Of a stretch of 64,000 nt of DNA, positions 44,524 through 53,332 are shown in pieces. Source of the stretch: Candidatus Phosphoribacter baldrii (GTDB taxonomy: Bacteria; Actinomycetota; Actinomycetes; Actinomycetales; Dermatophilaceae). How positions within the stretch are numbered: position 1 is the first letter of the stretch; each line of letters opens with the position of its first letter. The notes below the pieces were generated by a model. The model did not search any database, was not told the origin of the DNA, and saw nothing but the letters and a program-made list of their open reading frames with translations. The stretch spans positions 124,001 through 188,000 of the forward strand of contig JADIZV010000004.1 of assembly GCA_016704565.1 (NCBI GenBank), read 5' to 3'. Both the position numbers and the translations under genes were made by a program.

Positions 44524-45512
44524 CGACCGACCTTCGCACCTTCTTGCAGGCTGCCGACCCGGCCGAAGAACTGGCCGGGTACTCCCCCACCACAGCGCAG
44601 GCCCTCGTCGACCGAATCGTCGGCGACTCGGCGGCATACCGGGCACACCGCCCCCGACCGCGGGCCCGGGCGGGACTCACTGCGGGCCTGGCCGTCGCCG
44701 CACTGGTCGTCGGTGTGGTCACCGTCTCGGACCGATTCGGTCCACGAGGGGCCAGCGACGCGGCCCGCGCCGTGCTCGTGCAAGCGGCCGCCCAGGCAGC
44801 CGATCCCCCGGCGCGCGCTGACCAATGGTGGCGCATCACCAGCACCGGTGTGGACCGGGACGGGGTCGCGCGAGTTCAGACGACGTACGTCGCGGTGGAC
44901 GACTCACGACCGAGCGTTATCGTGGAGGAGACGTATGCCGCGGGCCTCACCGGTGACCGAACCTCCCGGTCGGTATCGGGCATGAATCTGGCCCCCAACC
45001 AACTGCCCGGGACCTGGCAGGCCCCCAACGCGGCGTTCCTGGCCTCCCTCCCCCGGGACGTGCCCTCGCTCACCGAGCGCCTTCGCACCGACACTGCCGG
45101 TCACGGGCAGTCCCCGGACGGCGAGGTCGTCGTCTACATCACCGATGTGCTGAGGTCGGGCCTGGTCCCGGCCGACCTCCGGGCAGCGCTCTATGCCGTG
45201 CTGCAGACCGTGCCCGGCATCGACATCGGACGTCCGCAGGCGGTCGCGGGGCGTCGCACCGGGGTTGTCGTCGCCTATCACGAGACCCTCGGGGCGATGG
45301 CTCCGTTCACCCAGGAGTTGCTCATCGATCCCACCACCGGCGAGCTGCTGGCCTCGCGGGAGGTCCCCCGCGACGGGCAAGCCCCCTGGGGCGGATTGAT
45401 GGAACGCGCCGTCGTCGACGAGATCCCGGCAGAGGTCCGCTCGGAGCTCGTCGTGCTCCACTGTTGGGTCATCGCCTCGGACGGGGTGGGCTGCCGGGCA
45501 CCACGTGGGTGA
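44520..45512 (+). CDS. CU044_5270 family membrane protein (probable sigma-factor partner)
   Basis: A 330-residue protein with a cytoplasmic N-terminal segment (about 60 residues), one transmembrane helix (AGLTAGLAVAALVVGVVTV, about residues 51-69) and an extracytoplasmic domain, as in CU044_5270-type proteins that follow ECF sigma genes in actinobacteria. It may act as a membrane anti-sigma factor or sensor, but a zinc-binding anti-sigma motif (HxxxCxxC) is not seen. The ATG overlaps the sigma stop by 4 bp, so expression is coupled. Exact function unknown. Confidence 0.75.
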   Translation: MTTDLRTFLQAADPAEELAGYSPTTAQALVDRIVGDSAAYRAHRPRPRARAGLTAGLAVAALVVGVVTVSDRFGPRGASDAARAVLVQAAAQAADPPARADQWWRITSTGVDRDGVARVQTTYVAVDDSRPSVIVEETYAAGLTGDRTSRSVSGMNLAPNQLPGTWQAPNAAFLASLPRDVPSLTERLRTDTAGHGQSPDGEVVVYITDVLRSGLVPADLRAALYAVLQTVPGIDIGRPQAVAGRRTGVVVAYHETLGAMAPFTQELLIDPTTGELLASREVPRDGQAPWGGLMERAVVDEIPAEVRSELVVLHCWVIASDGVGCRAPRG

Positions 45513-45610
45513 CCCGACAGAGGGCCGTCCTCGTCTCACCCGTCCCACACGGCACATCCGTCACAGTGCGCCTGCCGGGGTGAGCGGCATACCCCCCGTA
45601 AACTCCCCCC

Positions 45611-47645
45611 GTGACGTCTGGGCCCGGCCTGCACGCCGACGAGCGCGTGCTCGGCGGCCGCTACCGGCTGCTGTCGAAGATCGCCGACGGCGGGATGGCC
45701 ACCGTCTATGTCGCGGTGGACGAGCGGTTGGGCCGCCGAGTGGCCGTCAAAGTGTTGCGCCCCGACCTCGCCCGCGATGAGGGTTTCGTTGCCCGCTTCC
45801 ACCGGGAGGCCCAACTCGCCGCCGGGCTCTCGCACCCGAACATCGTTGCCGTGCACGACTTCCACGACTCGACGCAGGTCCCCGACGGGGATCTCTACCT
45901 CGTCATGGAGCTGGTCGATGGCCAGACGTTGCGCCAGCAACTGGTCGACCACGGGGCGATGACGGTGCGCCAATCGGTGCGGACCATCACGGCGATCCTC
46001 GCCGCTCTCGACGAGGCGCACCGCGCCGACCTCGTCCATCGCGACGTCAAGCCCGAGAACGTCCTGGTCCGTGACGACGGCACCATCAAGGTCACCGACT
46101 TCGGGCTGGCCCGCGCCGTCACCTCAAGCACCCGCACCAGCACGACCGGCATCCTCATGGGCACGGTGTCCTACCTTGCCCCCCGAGCAGGTCGACGGCG
46201 ACCGCGCCGATGCCCGCAGCGACGTGTATGCCGCAGGCCTGGTCCTCTATGAACTACTCACCGGTCAGCGCGCCTTCCACGGCGACAACCCCGTGCATGT
46301 CATGTATCAGCATGTCCACGGTGAGGTGCCGCTGGCCTCCGACCGGGTGCGCACCGTCCCGTTGGAGCTCGACCAGGTCATCGCCAAGGCCACGGCCCGC
46401 GATCCTGCGGACCGACCCGACACTGCCGGCGCCCTCATCAGCGTGTTGCGCGATGCCGTGCGGCAGTTGTCCGACGAGGAACTCGACGCCCGCCCCGCCT
46501 TCCTCGCGGGGATGGCTCCGGGGACCCAGCCGGTTGCCCGGGAGGCAGCCGCCACCCGACCGTTCACGGACCATTCCGTTGCACCGCCCACGTCAGCCGA
46601 CGAGCGCAGCTCCGACGATGCAGCCGCAACTCAACGCTTGTCGACACTCGATCCGGCCGCCACGCAGCGTTTGGTGGGCCTGGAGCCCGCCACCGCCAAC
46701 GACGTGGCACCCGCTGTCGGCGGCCCCGCTCCCGAGGGTCCTGACCAGATCCGCCGGCGTCGCGGCAGAGTGTGGCCTTGGCTGCTCACCCTGGTCTTGC
46801 TAGTCGGCGGCGCCGGCGGCTGGTGGTGGTATGACACCTCCGGCCCCGGTTCGATCCGGACCGTGCCGACCCTGGCCCACCTTGCCGTGGCCGACGCCGA
46901 AAAGGCCCTCAACGCGGCCGAGTTGCGCGCGGCGGTGACCGAGGCGTTCAGCGAGACCGAGCCCAAGGGGCAGGTCATCTCTGCCGACCCCTCTCCCGGC
47001 GCCCAGATCGGCAAACGCTCGACCGTCACCCTCGTGGTCTCCAAGGGCCAGGAACGGTATGCCGTCCCCACCCTGGCCAACGTCCCCCGAGGTGAGGTCG
47101 AACGGCTGCTCAAGGAGCGCACCCTCACCCTCGGCAAGGTCACCGAAGAGTTCAGCGAGACCGTCGCCAAGGACCTGGTCATCCGGCAAGACCCGGCACC
47201 GGACACCCAGGCCAAGCGCGACACCCCGGTGAGCGTCGTCCTCAGCAAAGGACGTCAGCCGATACCCGTCCCCAACGTCGTCACGAAACCCGCCGACGAG
47301 GCACAGAAGGCCCTCGAAGCGCTGGGGCTCACCGTGGTTCGCGGCGAACCGGTCAACAGCGAGACCGTGCCGGAAGGCGCCGTCGTCTCACAGACCCCGG
47401 CAACGGGGACCCTCTTCAAGGGCGACACCGTGACCATCGTCGTCTCCAAAGGCCCAGTGCTCATCCCCGTGCCCGATGTCACCTTCAAGTTGGTCACCGA
47501 AGCCACCAAGGTGTTAGAGAAGGCTGGCCTGCAAGTGAAGGTCTCCAAGGTCTTCGGCGGCGTCCTCAAGACCGTGCGCTTCCAGGATCCGGCCGCCGGC
47601 ACGATGGTGCGGCGCGGCACGACCATCACGCTGACCGTCATCTGA
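45611..47645 (+). CDS. pknL: PASTA-domain Ser/Thr protein kinase PknL-like, with an apparent frameshift at 46179
   Basis: Eukaryotic-like receptor kinase. It has a Gly-rich loop and GGMATVY, Lys47 in AVKVL, HRDVKPEN (Asp145), DFG (Asp163), then a transmembrane helix (VWPWLLTLVLLVGGAGGWW) and four PASTA repeats (from about 46858 to the end) that sense cell-wall fragments. The frame breaks at a run of six Cs (46179-46184): the first frame gives SYLAPRAGRR and stops at 46252, whereas removing one C gives SYLAPEQVDGDR and a 677-residue protein. GTG 45611 is probably leaderless (TAAACT at 45599). An Rv2175c-like substrate gene lies at 41550. Without correction the kinase would be truncated within the activation segment. 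Confidence 0.85.
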
Positions 47646-47663
47646 GGGCGCACGGCATACCCC

Positions 47664-48572
47664 ATGGCCCTCTCCCCCGCGCGCGCCCGGACGGTCGCGA
47701 CCATCCTGCTCGTGGCCCTCACCGCGGTCTGGGGGTCGACCTTCTTCCTCATCCGCGACTTGGTTCAGACGGTGCCGCCAGCGGACTTCCTCGCCGTCCG
47801 GTTCACCATCGCCGCGGTGCTCATGGTCGCGATCTTTTGGCGTCCGCTGCGGGCGCTCGCCCGACGCGACTGGGTCATCTCGGCAGCGCTCGGCTCCCTC
47901 TACGGGATGGCCCAGATCCTGCAGACCTTCGGGCTGGCCCACACGGACGCGTCGGTGTCCGGGTTCGTCACCGGCACCTACGTCGTGCTCACCCCCGTCT
48001 TCACCGCGCTGCTGCTTCGCGAGCGGGTGCCGGCGAGCACGTGGTATGCCGTGCTCCTCGCCACCGCGGGCCTGGCCCTGTTGTCGCTCAACGGCTTTGC
48101 CGTCGGCCTGGGTGAAGGTCTGACCCTGGGCGCTGCCGCCCTCTATGCCCTCCACATCGTCGGGTTGGGCCGGCTGTCCACCCCCAGCCGAGCCACGGGG
48201 ATGTCGGCCGTGCAGATGCTTGTCATCGCCGCCCTGGCCGTCATCGCGGCCGTGCCCGACGGGATGGTCTGGCCCTCAGGCGTCGGTCAGTGGTCCGCGG
48301 TCATCTACATGGCGACGGCTGCCGGGGTGCTCGCGCTGTGGGCGCAGACCTGGGGCCAAGCGCACATGTCCGCGACCCGGGCGGCGATCGTCATGACCTT
48401 GGAGCCCGTGTTCGCAGCCGGGTTCGCGGTGGCGTTCGGCGGCGAGTCGCTGGGGTGGCGGATGATCGTCGGCGGGGCGCTCGTCCTCGCGGCGATGTAT
48501 ACCGTCGAGCTCGTCGGTCGCCGACCCGATGACACGACACCCCCGGCTGAGGTCCTCCACCACGAGGTGTGA
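47664..48572 (+). CDS. EamA/DMT superfamily transporter
   Basis: A 302-residue integral membrane protein with ten predicted helices in two EamA repeats (for example VWGSTFFLIRDLVQ at the first, and YMATAAGVLALWAQTWGQ in the second). These are drug/metabolite exporters of the DMT group; the substrate is unknown. ATG 47664 lies 18 bases after the pknL stop, so the gene may be co-transcribed with the kinase. It runs convergently to the threonine aldolase gene with a 21-bp gap and no visible hairpin. Confidence 0.85.
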   Translation: MALSPARARTVATILLVALTAVWGSTFFLIRDLVQTVPPADFLAVRFTIAAVLMVAIFWRPLRALARRDWVISAALGSLYGMAQILQTFGLAHTDASVSGFVTGTYVVLTPVFTALLLRERVPASTWYAVLLATAGLALLSLNGFAVGLGEGLTLGAAALYALHIVGLGRLSTPSRATGMSAVQMLVIAALAVIAAVPDGMVWPSGVGQWSAVIYMATAAGVLALWAQTWGQAHMSATRAAIVMTLEPVFAAGFAVAFGGESLGWRMIVGGALVLAAMYTVELVGRRPDDTTPPAEVLHHEV

Positions 48573-48593
48573 GTGGCCCGTGGTGCCCTCGCC

Positions 48594-49655
48594 CTACAAC
48601 TGGGGGCCAGGACGCTCGCGCAGCAGGGCGGTCAACACGTCGATCGCGTATGCCGTCGCCTCGTCGTCGACATCCAGGTGCCAGACCAGGCGCACGAGAG
48701 CCGGCCCCGCGGCATACCCGCGCACCCCCTGGGCCGAGGCGGCGGCCACGAGGTCGGCGGGCGTCCATCCCGTGGCGGCGGTCGAGAGCATGACGATGTT
48801 GGTCTGCACCGTCGCCGGGTCGATGCACCCCGGGGCAGCCTCGGCAAAGGCCTCGGCCGCACGTCGGGCCCGGGCGTGGTCGTCGGCCAGTCGGTCGACG
48901 TGGTGGTCGAGGGCATGCAGCCCAGCGGCCGCAAGGATCCCGACCTGACGCATCCCGCCGCCATAGCGCTTGCGCCAGATCCGGGCCTGGGCCATCGCGT
49001 CGGCCGAGCCGAGGAGCACCGACCCGACGGGCGCGCCCAGCCCCTTGGACAGGCACACCGAGACGGTGTCGACGTGGGCGGCATACTCCGCGAGGGCGAC
49101 ACCCGAGGCGATGTGGGCGTTCCACAGCCGGGCGCCGTCCAGGTGCATGGCGACCCCGCGCGGCTGGGTGGCGGCGCGGACCGCCCGGATCGCCTCGATG
49201 GGTTGCACGGTGCCGCCGCCGAAGTTGTGGGTGTTCTCGACGACGACCAGCGCCGTGCAGACCTGATAGGGCCCAACGCCGTTCTGCAGCAACGCGATCG
49301 GGTCGGCCGGGTCGAGGAGCCCGCGAGGCGCCGTCCAGGTGCGCGAGCTGATCCCGGAGAACACCGCAGCCGCGCCCAACTCGGCCCGCACGACGTGGGC
49401 GAGGCTGTCGCAGACCAACTCCTCGCCAGGGCGCACGTGCAGTCGGAGCCCCAACTGGTTGGCCATCGACCCGGTCGGGGTGAACAAGCCCGCCTCATGG
49501 CCGAGCAGCCCGGCAACCCGCTCCTCCAGGGCGCGGACGGTCGGGTCCTCGCCGAAGACGTCGTCTCCGACCTCCGCGTGGGCCATGGCTTGGCGCATCG
49601 CCGGGGTCGGTCTGGTGAGCGTGTCGGACAGCAGGTCCGCGCGCCAGGTGGTCAT
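48594..49655 (-). CDS. Low-specificity L-threonine aldolase (beta-eliminating lyase family)
   Basis: A 353-residue PLP enzyme of the aspartate-aminotransferase fold type I, threonine-aldolase group. MTTWRADLLSDTLTRPTPAM, GDDVFGEDPTVRALE, AMHLDGARLWNA and SVCLSKGLGAPVGS (the PLP lysine follows CLS) are family hallmarks. It cleaves threonine to glycine and acetaldehyde, or acts on allo-threonine or related beta-hydroxy amino acids. ATG 49655 is used; ATG 49667 adds four residues, and neither has a clear ribosome-binding site. The upstream frame is antisense over DAHP synthase. Confidence 0.88.
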   Translation of the reverse strand: MTTWRADLLSDTLTRPTPAMRQAMAHAEVGDDVFGEDPTVRALEERVAGLLGHEAGLFTPTGSMANQLGLRLHVRPGEELVCDSLAHVVRAELGAAAVFSGISSRTWTAPRGLLDPADPIALLQNGVGPYQVCTALVVVENTHNFGGGTVQPIEAIRAVRAATQPRGVAMHLDGARLWNAHIASGVALAEYAAHVDTVSVCLSKGLGAPVGSVLLGSADAMAQARIWRKRYGGGMRQVGILAAAGLHALDHHVDRLADDHARARRAAEAFAEAAPGCIDPATVQTNIVMLSTAATGWTPADLVAAASAQGVRGYAAGPALVRLVWHLDVDDEATAYAIDVLTALLRERPGPQL

Positions 49656-49689
49656 CGGGTGAGTCATCGGGTGGTCATCGGGCCGGACA

Positions 49690-51054
49690 TCAGGCCGGCA
49701 CGTCGCCGGAGAGCATCTCGGCGACGAGGAAGGCCAGTTCCAGGCTCTGCCGGTGGTTGAGCCGGGGGTCGCACACCGTCTCGTAACGCTTCTCCAGGTC
49801 GGCGTCCAAGATCTTGGTCGAGCCGCCGATGCATTCGGTGACGTCGTTGCCGGTGAGCTCGACGTGCAGCCCGCCGGGCACGGTGCCCAGGTCGCGATGC
49901 ACCTGGAAGAAGCCGCGGACCTCCTCGACGATGTCGTCGAAGTTGCGGGTCTTGTAGCCACCGGTCGACTCGAACGTGTTGCCGTGCATCGGGTCACAGA
50001 TCCACGTGACGGTGGCCCCCGCGTCGCGGACCCGCTCGATGAGCCCGGGCAGCGCATCGCTGACCCGGCCAGCACCCATCCGGGTGATGAGCGTCAGCCG
50101 CCCCGGCTCACGGTCGGGGTCGAGCCGCTCGATGAGGCGCAGCACATCGTCGGGATCGGCCTTGGCCGAGAGCTTGACGCCGATCGGGTTGCGCACCCGG
50201 GCCAGGAAGTCGACGTGGGCGCCGTCGAGCTCACGGGTCCGCTCACCCAGCCAGATGAAGTGCGCCGACGTGTCATAGGCCAGGCCGGTCCGCGAGTCGA
50301 TCCGCGTCAAGGGGTGCTCATAGTCCAGCAGGAGGGCCTCGTGGGCCGCGAAGAACTCGGTGGTGCGCATCGCCTCGAAGTCGGCCCCACAGGCGGCCAT
50401 GAACTTCATCGCTTTGCCGATGTCGTGCGCCAGCCGCTCGTAGCGGCTGTTGGCGGCGCTCTCGACGAAGCCCTTGTTCCAGTCGTGCACGTGCCGCAGG
50501 TCGGCGAATCCGCCTGTCGTGAAGGCGCGCACGAGGTTGAGGGTCGCCGAAGCCCGGTGGTATGCCGTCACCAACCTTTGCGGGTCGGGCACCCGCGCGC
50601 TCGGCTCGAAGGCGAAGTCGTTGACCATGTCCCCGCGGTAAGCCGGGAGCGTCTGCCCGGACCGGGTCTCGGTGTCGGCGCTGCGCGGCTTGGCATACTG
50701 CCCCGCCATCCGGCCGACCTTGACGACTGGCACCGACGCGCCATAGGTGAGGACCGCGGCCATCTGCAGCACGGTCTTGATCCGGTCGCGGATGTTGTTG
50801 GCCGTTGCCCCGGCGAAGGTCTCGGCGCAGTCGCCACCCATCAGGACGAACGCCTCCCCGCGCGCCGCCGCCGCCATCCGCTCGCGCATGACGTCACACT
50901 CCCCGGCGAAGACCAGCGGAGGGTATGCCGCGAGCTCGGCCACCGCAGCCCGCAGGGCCTGCGGGTCGGGCCAGGTCGGCTGCTGCCCGGCGGTTCGGGA
51001 TGCCGCGGCGCTGTCAAGCTGCTCATGCAGCTGCGCGTTGGGGTTCGTGCTCAC
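49690..51054 (-). CDS. aroG: Class II 3-deoxy-7-phosphoheptulonate synthase
   Basis: A 454-residue class II (plant/mycobacterial type) DAHP synthase, the first enzyme of the shikimate pathway. Segments PLVFAGECDVMRERM, FVLMGGDCAETF, RMAGQYAKPRS, GDMVNDF, HVHDWN, LITRMGAGRVSD, WICDPMHGNT and HVELTGNDVTEC carry the known metal and substrate ligands. GTG 51054 starts the conserved NPNAQLHEQLD region. It is followed at 22 bp or more by the threonine aldolase gene; the shared operon is a guess. trpD near 62316 is another aromatic gene. The order kinase-DAHP synthase matches Streptomyces (pkaF, aroH) and Mycobacterium. Confidence 0.93.
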   Translation of the reverse strand: MSTNPNAQLHEQLDSAAASRTAGQQPTWPDPQALRAAVAELAAYPPLVFAGECDVMRERMAAAARGEAFVLMGGDCAETFAGATANNIRDRIKTVLQMAAVLTYGASVPVVKVGRMAGQYAKPRSADTETRSGQTLPAYRGDMVNDFAFEPSARVPDPQRLVTAYHRASATLNLVRAFTTGGFADLRHVHDWNKGFVESAANSRYERLAHDIGKAMKFMAACGADFEAMRTTEFFAAHEALLLDYEHPLTRIDSRTGLAYDTSAHFIWLGERTRELDGAHVDFLARVRNPIGVKLSAKADPDDVLRLIERLDPDREPGRLTLITRMGAGRVSDALPGLIERVRDAGATVTWICDPMHGNTFESTGGYKTRNFDDIVEEVRGFFQVHRDLGTVPGGLHVELTGNDVTECIGGSTKILDADLEKRYETVCDPRLNHRQSLELAFLVAEMLSGDVPA

Positions 51055-51144
51055 CGGGACAGCGTAGTTGCGTCCCAGCCCGTGGGATCGACGCGGCCCG
51101 GATGCCGATCACCTGCCGTTCACCTCTGGGCTAGGTTGGCGGCC

Positions 51145-51984
51145 ATGACGTTCTCGATCGTGGCCGGCGCGGGCACGGCATACGGAGTCGCCGTGGCGAG
51201 CAAGTTCCTCGCGGTGGGGTCCGTCGTGCCCGCCGCCCTTCCGGGGGTGGGCGCGGTGGCGACCCAGTCCTTCGCCAAGGTGTCCTACAAGGCCGACTCG
51301 CTCGCCTTGCTCAAGGCCGGCGCCTCGGCCGATGACGTCGTCGCCCGGATCACCGCGGCCGATCCGTTGCGCGAGACCCGTCAGGTCGGGGTGGTGGGCG
51401 CGCTGGGCGCGGCGACCTTCACGGGGGCCGAGTGCAACGCGTGGGCCGGCGGGGTGACCGGCGGCGACGCCACCGACGGCTGGTATGCCGCCCAGGGCAA
51501 CATCCTCGTCGGGCCAGAGGTGGTCGCCGAGATGGAGCGCGCCTGGTTGGCGTCATCCGGTATGCCGTTGGCCCGCCGACTGCTCGCGGCACTGCTGGCC
51601 GGCGACGCGGCAGGCGGTGACTCTCGGGGTCGGCAAGGGGCCGCGCTGTATGTCGTCGAGGACGGTGGCGGCTATGACGCATCTGGTGTCGTCGTCGACC
51701 TGCGCGTGGACGACCACCCGCGCGCGGCCGAGGAACTCGCCCGGCTGCTGGACCTCAACGACCTCTACTTCGGGCCGCCGGAGGACGTCCAGCCCCTCGA
51801 GGGCACGCTGGCCGACGAGGTTGCTGACCGGTTGCGCCACCTTGGCTATGGCCTCGAACCGGGCTCGGACGTCGCCACCGCCCTTGCCGACTGGGCCGGC
51901 GTGGAGAACTACGAGCTGCGCCTCACCCCTGACGGCATCGACGGCCGGGTGCTTGCTGCCCTGCGCGCAGCGACCGGTGGGTGA
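51145..51984 (+). CDS. DUF1028 family protein (putative Ntn-hydrolase-like)
   Basis: A 279-residue DUF1028 protein. MTFSIVAGAGTAYGVAVASK, VGSVVPAALPGVGAVATQSF, TGAECNAWAGGVTG and QGNILVGPEVVAEM are the family signature; the family is thought to have an Ntn-hydrolase-like fold with unknown activity. The ATG at 51145 follows a short gap after the divergent DAHP synthase; an upstream frame is noise. Three octamers lie within it (51176, 51483, 51560). It is followed 43 bp later by tpx; a CGGCATAC copy occupies the gap. Confidence 0.88.
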   Translation: MTFSIVAGAGTAYGVAVASKFLAVGSVVPAALPGVGAVATQSFAKVSYKADSLALLKAGASADDVVARITAADPLRETRQVGVVGALGAATFTGAECNAWAGGVTGGDATDGWYAAQGNILVGPEVVAEMERAWLASSGMPLARRLLAALLAGDAAGGDSRGRQGAALYVVEDGGGYDASGVVVDLRVDDHPRAAEELARLLDLNDLYFGPPEDVQPLEGTLADEVADRLRHLGYGLEPGSDVATALADWAGVENYELRLTPDGIDGRVLAALRAATGG

Positions 51985-52027
51985 CGCAGGGACGCGCGCG
52001 ACGGCATACCGTGATAAGAAACGTGCC

Positions 52028-52525
52028 ATGGCAACCACGGCCCTGCGCGGCACCCCCGTCACCACCTCCGGCGACCTTCCCGACCTTGGCGACCACGCCC
52101 CCGAGTTCACCCTGACCAGTTCCGCACTGGCCGACGTCACCTCCCAGAGCCTGGAAGGCTCGCGGGTGGTCCTCAACATCTTCCCGAGCATCGACACGGG
52201 CGTTTGCGCGGCGAGCGTGCGCAAGTTCAACGAGCTGGCCGCGTCGCTGGACAACACCACCGTCGTCAACGTGTCTCTGGACCTGCCGTTCGCCCTGAGC
52301 CGCTTCTGTGGTGCCGAAGGCATCGAGAACGTCACCTCGACGTCTGCGTTCCGCAGCACCTTCGGCGACGACTACGGTGTCCGGATGGTTGACGGGGGCC
52401 TGAGAGGGTTGTTCGCCCGCTCGATCGTCGTCTTGGACGCCGACGGCACCGTGATCCACACGCAGGTCGTGCCCGACATCACCCAGGAGCCCGACTACGA
52501 CGCGGCGGTCGCTGCCCTGTCCTGA
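52028..52525 (+). CDS. tpx: Thiol peroxidase (atypical 2-Cys peroxiredoxin)
   Basis: A 165-residue Tpx that reduces hydrogen and alkyl peroxides with thioredoxin. The peroxidatic Cys60 lies in NIFPSIDTGVCAASVR, and the resolving Cys94 in SRFCGAEGIENV; both are conserved. The length fits the Tpx family. ATG 52028 is preceded by a weak AAGAAACG sequence. It ends in a hairpin terminator shared with the convergent response regulator gene. Confidence 0.95.
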   Translation: MATTALRGTPVTTSGDLPDLGDHAPEFTLTSSALADVTSQSLEGSRVVLNIFPSIDTGVCAASVRKFNELAASLDNTTVVNVSLDLPFALSRFCGAEGIENVTSTSAFRSTFGDDYGVRMVDGGLRGLFARSIVVLDADGTVIHTQVVPDITQEPDYDAAVAALS

Positions 52526-52538
52526 GCAGGTTCTCACG

Positions 52539-52580
52539 CTGAGGGTCGCTCGCACCATCGAGGTCGCGAGCGGCCCTCAG
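52539..52580. terminator. Bidirectional terminator between tpx and the response regulator
   Basis: ctgagggtcgctcgc (52539-52553) pairs with gcgagcggccctcag (52566-52580) except for one G-T mismatch, giving a 15-bp stem and a 12-nt loop. It lies between convergent genes, and the right arm overlaps the regulator's stop codon. The loop and adjacent arm bases carry CGCACCATCGAGGTCG, also present at 10787-10802. Confidence 0.85.
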
Positions 52581-53332
52581 TCGTGCAGCCCGCGCTCGAT
52601 CGCATAGCGCACCAGCTCGATCCGGTTGTGCAGGTGCAGCTTGGTCAGCGTGTTCTGGACGTGGTTCTGGACCGTCCGGTGTGAGATGAACAGCTGCGTT
52701 GCAATCTGCTTGTAGGACACCCCCGTTGCCACCAGCCGGAGCACCTCAGTCTCCCGTTCGGTCAACTCCGGTGCGGGCTGACCATCGATCCCTTCGACCG
52801 GCGGTTGGTTGTGCAGCCGCCGGAACTCGCCGAGGACCAAGCCGGCCAGTCCGGGCGTGAACACCGCTCGGCCGTCGGCCGTGCGACGCACCGCTTCGAG
52901 GAACTCCTCGCGGCGTGCCGACTTGACGAGGTATCCCGTCGCGCCCGCCTTGATCGCTGAGAGGACGTCGTTGGGCTCGCCGCTCACCGACAGCACGAGG
53001 ATCCGCGCCGTCGAACCTGAGCGGGCGAGCTCCGCGCAGACCCCCGGTCCTTGCAGGCCAGGAAGGTTGAGGTCAAGGACCAGCACATCAGGGCTGACCG
53101 ACAAGGTCTTGCGGACCGCCGAGGGGCCATCGGCCGCAGTGCCCACCACCGCGAAGCCTGCATCGGCGAGGTCGCGGGCGACTGCGTCGCGCCACATGGG
53201 GTGGTCGTCGGCGACCACGACCCGCAGCGGCCGACCCAACGGGCGATAGTCCGATCGGTCCGGACCATCGTCACCGTCGACCTCCTCAAGATCGAACTCG
53301 TCCGGCTGCAGGTCGTCCGGTGAGTCGATCAC
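52577..53332 (-). CDS. macR: NarL/FixJ-family response regulator (MacR-like)
   Basis: A 251-residue response regulator. The receiver domain has DDHPMWRDAVARDL, phospho-acceptor Asp87 in LVLDLNLPG, and SAIKAGATGYLVKSA; the LuxR-type HTH is LTERETEVLRLVATGVSYKQ through HRTVQNHVQNTLTKL. A variable linker separates them. The neighbouring kinase has the MacS architecture, and the MacR/MacS pair lies in the same neighbourhood in Streptomyces. GTG 53332 overlaps the kinase stop (GTGA) and is preferred over a start at 53362, which would overlap by 34 bp. Regulated genes are not visible. Confidence 0.85.
   Translation of the reverse strand: MIDSPDDLQPDEFDLEEVDGDDGPDRSDYRPLGRPLRVVVADDHPMWRDAVARDLADAGFAVVGTAADGPSAVRKTLSVSPDVLVLDLNLPGLQGPGVCAELARSGSTARILVLSVSGEPNDVLSAIKAGATGYLVKSARREEFLEAVRRTADGRAVFTPGLAGLVLGEFRRLHNQPPVEGIDGQPAPELTERETEVLRLVATGVSYKQIATQLFISHRTVQNHVQNTLTKLHLHNRIELVRYAIERGLHD

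Noticed and set aside
49753..51144. Long plus-strand extension of the DUF1028 gene
   Set aside because: It is the antisense of the DAHP synthase gene; DUF1028 similarity begins at 51145.
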